Positions 1 to 5,449 of a DNA stretch of 20,658 nucleotides are shown here, piece after piece. Position 1 is the stretch's first letter; each line of letters starts with the position of its first letter. Origin of the DNA: an uncultured Christensenella sp. Lineage in GTDB: Bacteria > Bacillota > Clostridia > Christensenellales > UBA1242. The translations under genes and the position numbers were made by a program. The stretch lies in contig CASFMG010000068.1 in assembly GCA_949295755.1 (NCBI GenBank), forward strand, positions 1 through 20,658, in the 5' to 3' direction. Under the pieces are notes generated by a model that was given only the letters and a program-made list of their open reading frames with translations, searched no databases and had not been told where the DNA came from.

Positions 1-113
1 ATAGAAGTTAATAATAAAAACATTGAAATAAAAAACGGATACATTAAACCATTAAATGTTGGATATAGTGAAATAAGTATTTTTGTTTCAATGTTTTTAT
101 TATTAACTTCTAT
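1..113. repeat. Exact 28-nt inverted repeat at the window edge
   Basis: Bases 1-28 are the exact reverse complement of 86-113, with a 57-nt loop between them. The repeat begins at the first base of the window, so its true outer limit cannot be seen. It lies inside the open frame 1-356. Either the DNA carries a long hairpin here, or a contig end was folded back on itself during assembly. Confidence 0.85.
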
Positions 114-356
114 TTTTACTGTGTATTCAATATCATAAATATTTTTTATTTCATAAACTAATTTTATTGGTTTATCGTCAATATTGATTTTTATTTCATC
201 TTCACATATAATTTCTACATCATAATTTTGATTTTCTGTACCATTATCACTGTCAACGTCGACTATTTTGTTAGTGACAAAAATTATCGTAACAACGCTT
301 ACAATAGTTACAACAATCACTCCTACTAAAACAAATAAAATTGTTTTCCATTTCAC
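1..356 (-). CDS. N-terminal part of a membrane-anchored protein of unknown function (runs off the window)
   Basis: An open frame runs on the minus strand from a GTG at 356 to the window edge without a stop, so about 118 codons are visible. The protein starts MKWKTILFV and has one strongly hydrophobic segment at about residues 5-27 (uncleaved anchor or signal peptide). An acidic, Asp/Asn-rich stretch (DVDSDNGTENQN) and an alternating polar/hydrophobic region that could be beta-strand follow. There is no ATG in frame near the start and no clear Shine-Dalgarno before the GTG. A TGA lies upstream in frame, so the start must be between it and the anchor. I do not recognise a family. The last visible residues (FISMFLLLTS) are encoded by the inner arm of an exact inverted repeat at the window edge and may not be genuine if that repeat is an assembly fold-back. 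Confidence 0.55.
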   Translation of the reverse strand, partial: MKWKTILFVLVGVIVVTIVSVVTIIFVTNKIVDVDSDNGTENQNYDVEIICEDEIKINIDDKPIKLVYEIKNIYDIEYTVKIEVNNKNIETKILISLYPTFNGLMYPFFISMFLLLTS

Positions 357-486
357 ACATATAAAATAACAAAATACGACAAAATAACCAATTATTTGAT
401 AAAATATGACAAGAAATATAGGTAATACTCATAAAAAATAAAGATTTTTCATAAGTTGTATATACTAATGATACGGAAATTAAAAT

Positions 487-684
487 ATGGAATTTGGAAA
501 GAGATTTAAAAAATATAGACTGGAAAACAATTTAACACAAGTAGAAGTTGCAAAGATGATTGGTATCGACCAAACTAATATATCAAGTTGGGAAAATGAT
601 AAAACTAGACCAGAATACGAAAATTTAATAAAATTATCAAAAATCTATGATGTAACATTAGATGAACTTTTAGGCGTTGAATAA
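487..684 (+). CDS. Small XRE/Cro-CI family DNA-binding regulator
   Basis: The 65-residue protein is little more than one HTH_XRE domain: FGKRFKKYRLENNLTQ, then helix 2-turn-helix 3 (VEVAKMIGIDQTNISSWEN), then the typical tail PEYENLIKLSKIYDVTLDELLG. Such one-domain proteins act as repressors of their own or neighbouring promoters. It is divergent from the truncated membrane protein on the left. A -10-like TATACT at 461-466 would give a leader of about 14 nt, with only a weak ACGGA (473-477) as ribosome binding site. No partner domain is present, so the regulated target is not evident; the intergenic space to the left gene is the simplest candidate. Confidence 0.9.
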   Translation: MEFGKRFKKYRLENNLTQVEVAKMIGIDQTNISSWENDKTRPEYENLIKLSKIYDVTLDELLGVE

Positions 685-694
685 TATTTTATGC

Positions 695-729
695 AATAAA
701 AATCCACAGAAAACTTGTGGATTTTTATT
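695..729. terminator. Bidirectional terminator between the XRE gene and the M18 peptidase
   Basis: A perfect 14-bp stem (695-708 with 716-729) closes a 7-nt loop. The core pairing is ATCCACA/TGTGGAT, with A-runs on the left and T-runs on the right, so it can end transcription from both sides. It touches the stop codon of the minus-strand peptidase gene (728-730). Confidence 0.85.
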
Positions 730-2083
730 ATAATTTATAAAATGCTTTATAGCAAAGATAACTTTCATATACATCAACTTTGCAACTTATTTCCCAAGGA
801 GCGTGCATATTAAGTAGTGGAACACCAGCATCAATTACTTCCATACCATACCCTGCCATAATATAGGCGATTGTTCCCCCACCACCAGCATCAACTTTGC
901 CCATTTCTGTGGCTTGATAAAATACATTATTTTCATCTAAAACATTTCTTAGTTTTGCAATAAATTCAGGATTTGCATCGTTTGCTCCAGATTTACCTTT
1001 ACTTCCTGTATATTTATTAAAAGATATACCTCTTGCGAGATGAGCATCGGTTTTTTCATTCATTGGAGTTGGATAATTTGGATCAAAAGCAGCAGTAACA
1101 TCACTTGATAGCATTTTACTTTTATTTAACGCTCTACGCATACTAAGTTCATCATATTGACCACAAAGATTCATAATTTCTGCAATAGAATTTTCATAAA
1201 ACTTACTATTCATTGCCGTAGCACCAACACTTCCAATTTCTTCCTTATCAACAAGTAAACAAAGTGCAGTTGTTTTAGGTTTATCAACTTCCATAAGAGC
1301 CTTAAATGAAGTATATGCACAAACTCTGTCATCTTGACCATAACCCATAATCATACTTTTGTCTAAACCAAAATCTCGAGCCTTCCCACTTGGCACAACT
1401 TCAAGTTCAGCAGAAAATAAATCGTTTTCATCTATGTTTTGTTTTTGTAAAATTTTTATTATATTTGCTTTGACTTTGTCTTTTTCTGCAGTTTTATCAG
1501 GAATAGAACCAACCAAAATATTTAAGTCTTCACCTTTTATTTCTAATTTTTCTTTTGATTTTTCAAGATGTGGTAATAAGTCAGTAATTCCAACTACTGC
1601 GTCTTTTTCATCTTCTCCATAAACAACTTTTATTTTTGTTCCGTCTTTTTTTACAACTATTCCGTGGATTGCAAGTGGCAATGCCGTCCATTGATATTTT
1701 TTTATTCCACCATAATAGTGCGTATCAAACATACAAAGTTCATTATTTTCATATATAGGTGTCGCTTTTAAATCTAGTCTTGGACTATCTATGTGAGAGC
1801 CTATTATATTAAAACCTTTAATCATAGGTTCACTTCCAATAACCATAAGTAGCATCGCTTTCCCCATATTTACAGCGTATACTTTATCTCCTGCTTTTAA
1901 CTTTTTGTTTTCATTTAGTGCTTTTTCAAGATTTACAAATCCATTTTTTTCTGCAATGTTAGAAAAAGTATCTATACATTCTCTTTCTGTTTTACATTGA
2001 GATAAAAATTCTTTGTATTCATCACAAAAAACTTCCATTTTTTTTAGTTTACTTTGAGAATATTTATTCCATATATTTTCCAT
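728..2083 (-). CDS. M18 family aminopeptidase (aspartyl aminopeptidase type)
   Basis: This is a cytosolic metallo-aminopeptidase that removes N-terminal residues, in this family mostly acidic ones, from peptides. It spans the full family length (about 451 residues). The dinuclear-metal motifs are in order: GSHIDSPRLDLK (His near residue 98), QDDR (about 251-254), DKEEIGS (about 280-286, catalytic Glu pair), SSDVTAAFDPN (about 327-337), and NMHAPWE near the C-terminus (His about 428). The glycine-rich DAGGGGTIAYI segment is also typical. Two ATGs stand side by side at 2086 and 2083. The only purine-rich site (GTGGGG) is 3 nt from the first and 6 nt from the second, so I chose 2083. The gene has its own promoter and ends at a shared hairpin. 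The bacterial members are often named apeA/pepC-like; the exact symbol is left open. Confidence 0.93.
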   Translation of the reverse strand: MENIWNKYSQSKLKKMEVFCDEYKEFLSQCKTERECIDTFSNIAEKNGFVNLEKALNENKKLKAGDKVYAVNMGKAMLLMVIGSEPMIKGFNIIGSHIDSPRLDLKATPIYENNELCMFDTHYYGGIKKYQWTALPLAIHGIVVKKDGTKIKVVYGEDEKDAVVGITDLLPHLEKSKEKLEIKGEDLNILVGSIPDKTAEKDKVKANIIKILQKQNIDENDLFSAELEVVPSGKARDFGLDKSMIMGYGQDDRVCAYTSFKALMEVDKPKTTALCLLVDKEEIGSVGATAMNSKFYENSIAEIMNLCGQYDELSMRRALNKSKMLSSDVTAAFDPNYPTPMNEKTDAHLARGISFNKYTGSKGKSGANDANPEFIAKLRNVLDENNVFYQATEMGKVDAGGGGTIAYIMAGYGMEVIDAGVPLLNMHAPWEISCKVDVYESYLCYKAFYKL

Positions 2084-2117
2084 CATTTACCCCACATATA
2101 TATTTTATCCAATTTTT

Positions 2118-2146
2118 AATATAATAAAATAATTATATTATCACAA
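2118..2146 (-). promoter_or_regulatory. Probable promoter of the M18 peptidase gene
   Basis: Read on the minus strand, TTGTGA (2146-2141) and TATATT (2123-2118) are separated by 17 nt. This places the start of transcription roughly 25 nt before the ATG. The -35 matches the consensus only in part and the region is extremely A+T rich, so this is a moderate call. Confidence 0.45.
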
Positions 2147-2148
2147 AT

Positions 2149-2206
2149 AAAAAACCAAATTAAATTTGATATTTAAAAAATTATATATCATTTTTAAATT
2201 TGGTTA
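2149..2206 (-). terminator. Terminator after the first YugP-like gene
   Basis: On the minus strand, AACCAAATT (from 2205) pairs with AATTTGGTT (ending at 2153). A second, imperfect inner stem (AATGATAT/ATATCAAATT) extends it. A U-rich tract (TTTTTTATTT) follows. It lies directly after the stop at 2214 and ends the two-gene metallopeptidase unit. Confidence 0.65.
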
Positions 2207-2213
2207 AATAAAT

Positions 2214-2957
2214 TTAATCGCTTCTTCTAGAATTTAATAAAAAGAACAATATAAACCTTAACAGTTGCAATATTGAAACAACAATTGCAGCAACATATGT
2301 CATTGCAGCGGCAGATAAAACTTTTTTTGCACCCTTAACTTCCATATCGTCTAAAGCACCACAATTAACCAAAAGTGACAGTGCTCTTTTTGATGCATCT
2401 AACTCAACAGGTAGTGTAACAAGCGAGAAGATTAAACTAAGAGAAAAGAAACCTACTCCTGCCCACAAAAATGCTTTACCAACAATTCCACCAATATAAG
2501 CGAAATCTAAAATAATACCAATAACAATAAGGGGCCATACAAATGTGGAAATCATAGTACTTGTTTTTGCCAAAACTGAACGAACTTTTAAAGGTGCATA
2601 ACCTTTTGCGTGTTGAATTGCGTGACCAGTTTCGTGAGCAGCAACGCCAAGTGATGCAATACTCATTGAGTCATAAACTTTATTGGATAATGATATCACT
2701 TTTGTTTCAGGATTATAGTTGTCTGTAAGTTCCATATTGCCATTTTTTATTACTTCTACGTCAAAAATCCCTTCACTTTCAAGTAGTTTTTTAGCAACCA
2801 TTGCTCCCGTATATCCCTTACTTGACAAAACTTGACTATACTTATTAAATGTAGAATTAACTCTAGCACTAGTTATGATTGAAAAAATAAGTCCGGGCAA
2901 CAAAATTATACCAAGCAAAGTATATTGAATATATTCCGGTGAAAATAAAATAAACAT
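2214..2957 (-). CDS. yugP: YugP-like membrane zinc metallopeptidase (Zn_peptidase_2 family)
   Basis: The protein (247 aa) is a membrane-bound peptidase with the zincin motif HETGH at residues 108-112, inside the conserved context AAHETGHAIQHAKGYAPLKVRS. The downstream VELDASKRAL supplies the expected acidic third zinc ligand. There is an N-terminal membrane segment (about 10-30) and three hydrophobic segments after the zinc site (about 130-150, 158-180, 218-242), as in Bacillus YugP. The substrate is not known for this family. AAAGGAG at 2965-2971 precedes the ATG at 2957 and overlaps the stop codon of the upstream paralogue, so the two genes are probably one transcript and translationally coupled. 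Confidence 0.9.
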   Translation of the reverse strand: MFILFSPEYIQYTLLGIILLPGLIFSIITSARVNSTFNKYSQVLSSKGYTGAMVAKKLLESEGIFDVEVIKNGNMELTDNYNPETKVISLSNKVYDSMSIASLGVAAHETGHAIQHAKGYAPLKVRSVLAKTSTMISTFVWPLIVIGIILDFAYIGGIVGKAFLWAGVGFFSLSLIFSLVTLPVELDASKRALSLLVNCGALDDMEVKGAKKVLSAAAMTYVAAIVVSILQLLRFILFFLLNSRRSD

Positions 2958-2969
2958 AAATAAACTCCT

Positions 2970-3680
2970 TTAATAAAAATCGTATTTATTAACAAGCAAA
3001 GTCCAAGCGAGAACACTTTTTAAAAATGAGGCAATATATGTCAGTTTTGCAGCATTAAGAACTTTTTTTGCTCTTTTAATCATATTGTCATCGCAATCTG
3101 TATATTTTTGCAAAAGCATTATTGCATTTTGTGATGCTTCTTTTTCTATTTTAATAGTACTTAATTTTGCGAGCAAACCAACAACAAAAGTTAAAACACT
3201 AAGACCAAGTATACAAACTGCTAATATTATATTAAAAAAAGTACAAACTATACCTATTAAAAAAAGTGGCAGTGTGAATTTTGATAAAATTCTACTAATT
3301 AGTTGCTTTGATGAAAAAGATTTCATTTTTTTGGGATTATCTCTAAACTGAATTGCGTGGCCAAGTTCGTGAGCACAAACAGCATAAGCAGAAACATTAT
3401 TAGCATAAGCAACATTTTGGGAAAGAGAAATAGTTTTATTATAATAGTTATCAGTCAAAATGCCATCAATAACTCTTGATTTTACTGCGCCGTTAAATTC
3501 GCTATTTGAAACCAAATTTGCAAAATTTAGTGTATTATAAAAATCAATCACAACCGAAGCATTTTCATTATAAATAGTTATCAAATTTTTACCTGCATAA
3601 TTTGCGATTGCTAAACCTATAACAATTAAAATTACAACAAAAGCAATAAGTGAATATAACACTATATCTAGAATATCCAT
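2970..3680 (-). CDS. Second YugP-like membrane zinc metallopeptidase (paralogue)
   Basis: This gene lies directly upstream of the yugP-like gene and has the same architecture: an N-terminal membrane segment, HELGH in CAHELGHAIQFRDNPK (about residues 104-108 counted from the ATG at 3680), membrane segments, and IEKEASQNA as the third-ligand region. It is clearly diverged from its neighbour, so the duplication is old. An in-frame GTG at 3749 would add 23 residues, but it falls at the promoter of the divergent tRNA gene. The ATG at 3680 gives an N-terminus (MDILDIVLYSLIAFVV) that matches the paralogue's membrane start. Neither start has a Shine-Dalgarno site, so the start is uncertain. Confidence 0.85.
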   Translation of the reverse strand: MDILDIVLYSLIAFVVILIVIGLAIANYAGKNLITIYNENASVVIDFYNTLNFANLVSNSEFNGAVKSRVIDGILTDNYYNKTISLSQNVAYANNVSAYAVCAHELGHAIQFRDNPKKMKSFSSKQLISRILSKFTLPLFLIGIVCTFFNIILAVCILGLSVLTFVVGLLAKLSTIKIEKEASQNAIMLLQKYTDCDDNMIKRAKKVLNAAKLTYIASFLKSVLAWTLLVNKYDFY

Positions 3681-3750
3681 AAGATAATGATGCAATAAAA
3701 AAACAAAAAAGTCAAATTTATAATAAGTATATAAAAAAATAATTTTCACT

Positions 3751-3778
3751 TGACAATAAAAATGGCAAGTGATATTAT
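3751..3778 (+). promoter_or_regulatory. Promoter of tRNA-Leu
   Basis: A perfect -35 TTGACA (3751-3756), 16-nt spacer and -10 TATTAT (3773-3778) lie just before the tRNA, whose 5' end is at 3794. A short inverted repeat TCACTTG/CAAGTGA (3746-3752 with 3766-3772) overlaps the spacer. Confidence 0.8.
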
Positions 3779-3793
3779 TTAAAATGTTTAAAT

Positions 3794-3875
3794 GCGAGTG
3801 TGGCGGAATGGCAGACGCGCTTGTTTAAGGGGCAAGTTCGAAAGAGTATGGGTTCAAGTCCCGTCACTCGCACCA
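3794..3875 (+). tRNA. tRNA-Leu (anticodon AAG), CCA encoded
   Basis: The acceptor GCGAGTG pairs with CACTCGC. The D-arm is GCG/CGC. The anticodon stem CTTGT/GCAAG closes the loop TTAAGGG, giving anticodon AAG (reads CUU, codes Leu). The variable arm is 11 nt (a 3-bp stem TTC/GAG with a GAAA loop), the T-arm is ATGGG-TTCAAGT-CCCGT, discriminator A is present and CCA is encoded (3873-3875). A class II tRNA with A73 fits leucine. A34 in a leucine tRNA is uncommon in bacteria and would normally need deamination to inosine. The gene has its own promoter and terminator and stands alone. Confidence 0.95.
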
Positions 3876-3879
3876 TAAT

Positions 3880-3901
3880 AACACCAATAGGTGTTTTTTT
3901 T
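3880..3901 (+). terminator. Terminator of tRNA-Leu
   Basis: The hairpin ACACC-AATA-GGTGT (3881-3894, extended by one A-T pair) is followed by a T-run to 3901. It sits 5 nt after the tRNA CCA. The T-run is also the left border of repeat R1. Confidence 0.85.
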
Positions 3902-4020
3902 GCCCCTTAAACAAGCATATCGGGGCCCCCAAAAAGTACCAACGGAAACTTTTTGGGGAAAGGAAAAACCGAGCGAATATGCGATACAATTTGCATCTTG
4001 CAAATTTGAGCATAAAGCGA
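3895..4020 (+). repeat. Structured repeat R, copy 1
   Basis: This 126-nt unit is repeated at 4444-4569 (offset 549) with a single substitution (C at 3987, T at 4536). It is strongly folded: GGGGCCCC; an 11-bp stem CCCCAAAAAGT/ACTTTTTGGGG (3927-3937 with 3948-3958, loop ACCAACGGAA); an outer stem GCATATCGG with CCG...ATATGC (3915-3923 with 3969-3971 and 3977-3982); and an 8-bp stem AATTTGCA-TCT-TGCAAATT (3988-4006). Bases 3900-3916 are the exact reverse complement of tRNA-Leu bases 3819-3835, which covers almost the whole anticodon arm. The repeat begins in a T-run in both copies. No protein function is assigned; short frames cross it on both strands but lack ribosome binding sites. Confidence 0.85.
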
Positions 4021-4035
4021 GAGTTTTGACGCTAT

Positions 4036-4082
4036 GGGGCAAGTTCGAAAGAGTATGGGTTCAAGTCCCGTCACTCGCACCA
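4036..4082 (+). pseudogene. Duplicated 3' part of tRNA-Leu (47 nt, att-like)
   Basis: Bases 4036-4082 are identical to 3829-3875: anticodon-loop G's, 3' anticodon stem, variable arm, T-arm, acceptor 3' strand and CCA. The 5' half is missing, and the sequence before it (GCGAGAGTTTTGACGCTAT) cannot complete a D-arm and anticodon stem. A full tRNA followed by a copy of its 3' end in direct orientation is the usual trace of site-specific integration into a tRNA gene. Here the distance between copies is only 207 nt, so no integrase-bearing element is left between them. Confidence 0.8.
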
Positions 4083-4209
4083 AAAAACCGATAAAAACTT
4101 CAAAATACTTCGTTTCTGCTTTGCTAGTCTAGACAATCATTTAGGAAACTAAACTCATGCCTAGCCTAACAAAGCGAGCCTCGTCTTTTTTTGTTTTTAT
4201 CGGTTTTTT
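4082..4209 (+). repeat. Covarying hairpin element E, copy 1
   Basis: The outer stem is 17 bp and perfect (4082-4098 with 4193-4209). An inner stem GCTTTGCTAG/CTAACAAAGC (4118-4127 with 4166-4175, one C-A mismatch) continues into a short CTAG/CTAG helix. It carries the apical hairpin TTTAG-GAAA-CTAAA (4140-4153). Compared with E2 in the opposite orientation (4320-4441), the single-stranded segments are conserved (AATACTTYGTTT on the 5' side, GAGCCTYGTC on the 3' side, TCATTTAG and CTAAACTC around the tip), while both helices differ in sequence but remain paired. A T-run after the outer stem could make it act as a terminator. It begins on the last base of the tRNA fragment. Not a family I recognise. 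Confidence 0.8.
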
Positions 4210-4319
4210 TTTATAACTATAACATTTTTTTGCAACTAAACGAAAATCTTTTTTTTAAAGCATCTTGTCGCGACTTTTAATTGGTTATTTTTAAAGTGCT
4301 GTTGCATTTTTTATATTTC
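4210..4319. other. A+T-rich spacer between E1 and E2
   Basis: No reading frame or RNA gene is visible. The stretch has T-runs, the 8-bp palindrome GTCGCGAC, a widely spaced TGCAAC/GTTGCA pair, and two similar direct motifs (TTTTTAAAGCATCTTG and TTTTTAAAGTGCTGTTG). Together with the inverted E1 and E2 it forms a unit of about 360 nt. Confidence 0.5.
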
Positions 4320-4441
4320 AAACATTAAAAAACAAAGCAAGACAAGGCTCGCGTAATTTATCCACGCAGGAGTTTAGTTTTCTAAATGACTGTGTGGTAA
4401 ATTACGCAGTAAACAAAGTATTGCAAAGTTTTTTAATGTTT
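4320..4441 (-). repeat. Covarying hairpin element E, copy 2 (inverted relative to copy 1)
   Basis: The outer stem is 14 bp and perfect (4320-4333 with 4428-4441). The inner stem GCGTAATTTA/TAAATTACGC (4351-4360 with 4398-4407) is perfect and runs on into CCACGCA/TGTGTGG with one G-U pair. The apical hairpin, read on the minus strand, is TTTAG-AAAA-CTAAA. On that strand the order of conserved loops matches E1: AATACTTTGTTT, TCATTTAG..CTAAACTC, GAGCCTTGTC. The helices share little sequence with those of E1, so pairing has been kept while sequence changed. Repeat R2 starts 3 nt downstream. Confidence 0.8.
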
Positions 4442-4443
4442 AA

Positions 4444-4569
4444 TTTTTTTGCCCCTTAAACAAGCATATCGGGGCCCCCAAAAAGTACCAACGGAAACTT
4501 TTTGGGGAAAGGAAAAACCGAGCGAATATGCGATATAATTTGCATCTTGCAAATTTGAGCATAAAGCGA
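4444..4569 (+). repeat. Structured repeat R, copy 2
   Basis: This is the second copy of the 126-nt unit at 3895-4020, with one difference (T at 4536). It has the same hairpins (11-bp stem 4476-4486 with 4497-4507) and the same 17 nt complementary to the tRNA-Leu anticodon arm (4449-4465), although no tRNA sequence adjoins this copy. The complementarity is therefore part of the repeat itself and not a side effect of lying next to the tRNA. Confidence 0.85.
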
Positions 4570-4614
4570 AGTTTATTTTTTTATTAAAAATTTTTGTAAA
4601 TATAATATTTGTAT

Positions 4615-4854
4615 TTACTCATCTATATTTTCTCTTTTAAATAATGGAGATTGAAAAAATTCTTCAAGAGATATTTCAAAGCCTTCACATATCCAATATA
4701 ATGTTATAATTTTAACCGAACCACTTCTTTTCTTTTTTATGGATGTCAGTGTACTTTGTGGTACACCACTTGCTTTAAATAAATCATATTTTGTCATATT
4801 ACGTTCAATACATAATTGTTCAATGCGTAATATAATAGCATCTTGTATTTTCAT
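4615..4854 (-). CDS. Small XRE-type HTH regulator
   Basis: From the ATG at 4854 the protein has 79 residues and is one HTH domain: IILRIEQLCIERNMTKYDLF, then ASGVPQSTLTSIKKKRSG as turn and recognition helix, then IITLYWICEGFEISLEEFF. This compact form is common in Clostridia as a chromosomal regulator. An upstream in-frame ATG at 4896 would add a hydrophobic leader, but AAAGGAG (4860-4866) lies at the right distance for 4854. It is divergent from the SLOG-like gene, with an inverted repeat in between, so it may regulate that gene and itself. Confidence 0.88.
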   Translation of the reverse strand: MKIQDAIILRIEQLCIERNMTKYDLFKASGVPQSTLTSIKKKRSGSVKIITLYWICEGFEISLEEFFQSPLFKRENIDE

Positions 4855-4901
4855 TTTTGCTCCTTTGTAGAGAATTATATGTAAAATAAAAAACAAAATA
4901 C

Positions 4902-4915
4902 TGCTATGTTTAGCA
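4902..4915. promoter_or_regulatory. Possible operator between divergent XRE and SLOG genes
   Basis: The inverted repeat TGCTA-TGTT-TAGCA lies upstream of both divergent genes, between a minus-strand TATAAT (4879-4874) and the plus-strand promoter at 4921-4950. Its size and place fit a site for the small XRE repressor. It is a short repeat and could be chance. Confidence 0.35.
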
Positions 4916-4920
4916 TTTAT

Positions 4921-4950
4921 TTGATTTTATTGAAAATAATATTATATAAT
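4921..4950 (+). promoter_or_regulatory. Promoter of the SLOG-like gene, leaderless
   Basis: TTGATT (4921-4926) and a perfect TATAAT (4945-4950) are 18 nt apart. Only 5 nt separate the -10 from the ATG at 4956, so transcription would start at or next to the start codon. Confidence 0.6.
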
Positions 4951-4955
4951 AAAGT

Positions 4956-5399
4956 ATGGTTATTAGTTTTTGTGGTCATAGAGATATCTTTTGTCAAGAA
5001 GAAATATTAAAAAAAATAACATTTTATTTAAACAAAATTATTAAAAAAAATGATAATGTAGAATTTTATTTAGGAGGGTATGGTGATTTTGACGAAATTG
5101 CTAGAATTGCCTGCACAAAATATAAAAAAACAAATCCAAATTCAAAACTTTTTTATATAACACCATACATAAATATAACGACAACAAAAATGAGTTTTTT
5201 AAAAAAAAATTATGACGAAATAATCTACCCTTTTTTAGAATATGTACCACAAAAATATACTATTATTTATAGAAACTATTGGGTTGTCGAACACTCAGAC
5301 ATAATTATTTCATATGTAAAATATTCTTGGGGCGGAGCAAGAAAAACTTTATCTTATGCATTAAAATTTAAAAAAATTATTATAGACCTAGCAAATTAA
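4956..5399 (+). CDS. SLOG/Rossmann-fold family protein (YpsA/DUF1273-like)
   Basis: The 147-residue protein begins with the strand-loop ISFCGHRDIF, has a glycine loop GGYGDFDEIA (about 40-49), then YDEIIYPFLEYVPQKYTIIYRNYWVVEHSDIIISYV, and ends with WGGARKTLSYALKFKKIIIDLAN. This order (CGH start, GGYG-FD nucleotide loop, late WGGA-KT) is typical of SLOG-type proteins thought to bind nucleotides or ligands; YpsA of Bacillus is a relative. Substrate and role here are unknown. SLOG proteins occur both as housekeeping genes and as sensors in conflict systems. No effector domain is fused. There is no Shine-Dalgarno before the ATG; the -10 box sits 5 nt upstream. Confidence 0.65.
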   Translation: MVISFCGHRDIFCQEEILKKITFYLNKIIKKNDNVEFYLGGYGDFDEIARIACTKYKKTNPNSKLFYITPYINITTTKMSFLKKNYDEIIYPFLEYVPQKYTIIYRNYWVVEHSDIIISYVKYSWGGARKTLSYALKFKKIIIDLAN

Positions 5400-5433
5400 A
5401 TATTAAATTTATATAGGATTTTAATAACTTTTA

Positions 5434-5442
5434 TGATATTAT
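5434..5442 (+). promoter_or_regulatory. Extended -10 promoter of the membrane protein gene, leaderless
   Basis: TGA-TATTAT (extended -10, TATTAT at 5437-5442) ends 7 nt before the ATG at 5450. No convincing -35 is seen, which fits an extended -10 promoter. The transcript would start at or within a base or two of the start codon. Confidence 0.45.
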
Positions 5443-5449
5443 ATATTAA

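Noticed and set aside
3746..3772. Operator for the tRNA promoter (TCACTTG/CAAGTGA)
   Set aside because: A 7-bp inverted repeat with a 13-nt loop overlaps the -35 element, but nothing else supports regulation of this tRNA.
4036..4082. Second functional tRNA-Leu
   Set aside because: No D-arm and no 5' anticodon strand; the upstream GCGAGAG resembles the acceptor only by its first five bases.
3854..4094. Two overlapping open frames on opposite strands across R1 and the tRNA copies
   Set aside because: Both run into tRNA sequence, lack ribosome binding sites, and are explained by the structured repeat. The same region in R2 does not keep the same frames open at its ends.
4082..4441. E1 and E2 as integron attC sites
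   Set aside because: The hairpins are the right size, but the RYYYAAC and GTTRRRY core sites are not in the required order, and there is no integron integrase or cassette structure.
3895..4569. CRISPR-like array of direct repeats
   Set aside because: Only two copies of 126 nt, 549 nt apart, with no regular spacers and no cas genes.
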